The notes beneath the pieces are model-generated. The model was not told the origin of the DNA. It did no database searches and worked only from the letters and a program-made list of their open reading frames with translations. The position numbers and the translations under genes were made by a program. Shown here one piece after another: positions 63,936 to 64,000 of a DNA stretch of 64,000 bases. Positions within the stretch are counted from its first letter, which is position 1, and each line of letters opens with the position of its first letter. Origin of the DNA: Dethiosulfatarculus sandiegensis (GTDB taxonomy: Bacteria; Desulfobacterota; Desulfarculia; Desulfarculales; Desulfarculaceae); NCBI RefSeq assembly GCF_000931935.2, contig NZ_AZAC01000083.1:36788-100787 (forward strand), in the 5' to 3' direction.

Positions 63936-64000
63936 GGGAAGTGTTTTGAAGATGCGGCGATCCCAAAGGCCTCATGGCCCTGCCTTTTATCCCAGGCCGC

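Overview
The window looks like chromosome of an anaerobic, probably sulfate-reducing, deltaproteobacterium (Desulfobacterota; a Desulfarculales-like lineage is my best guess from gene content and style, not a demonstrated assignment). Indications are the split glycine decarboxylase (gcvPA/gcvPB) behind a tandem glycine riboswitch, a DUF3786 gene, QueH, a TRAP transporter, CheZ, a likely selenocysteine codon, and groESL under a CIRCE operator. Most of the sequence is GC-rich with many TAATG/ATGA start-stop overlaps. The last 3.5 kb is clearly different: AT-rich and full of transposase remnants.

Layout. 1-10 kb: a truncated response regulator, a long non-coding stretch with a 43-bp tandem repeat, a NYN/LOTUS RNase-like gene, glycogen phosphorylase, two poorly known genes, an IHF-alpha-like protein and the spermidine pair speD-speE. 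10.9-21 kb: a tightly overlapping operon purL-purQ-yhaM-tmk-holB, then ricT-metG. 21-23 kb: an ArsR-controlled permease/thioredoxin operon whose permease reading frame is broken. 23-28 kb: a DUF1573 lipoprotein-like exported protein read through an in-frame TGA (candidate selenoprotein), an enoyl-CoA hydratase, a NUDIX hydrolase, an unusual long CheZ and queH.

28-47 kb is dominated by glycine, threonine and one-carbon metabolism. kbl-tdh turn threonine into glycine; gcvT-gcvH-gcvPA-gcvPB-lpdA-lipA, headed by the riboswitch, cleave glycine and make the lipoyl cofactor. A divergent Lrp/AsnC regulator is followed by a 888-residue fusion of a GcvT domain with a serine-hydroxymethyltransferase-like domain, a TRAP transporter (dctPQM) and a creatininase-family amidohydrolase. 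47-55.5 kb holds ruvCAB, yebC, rlmE, groESL, a Cys/Met-metabolism PLP enzyme and a histidinol-dehydrogenase-like protein with altered metal ligands.

55.7-64 kb is an accessory end: a large Sel1-repeat lipoprotein, an apparently intact IS5-family transposase, a truncated and frameshifted IS256-type remnant, an AT-rich two-gene cassette of unknown function (membrane protein plus TPR-like protein), a frameshifted IS481-type remnant and a second IS256-type C-terminal fragment. The strongest candidates for something new are the TGA-containing DUF1573 gene, the GcvT-SHMT/TRAP/creatininase cluster and the AT-rich two-gene cassette. No tRNA, rRNA or CRISPR array was seen.
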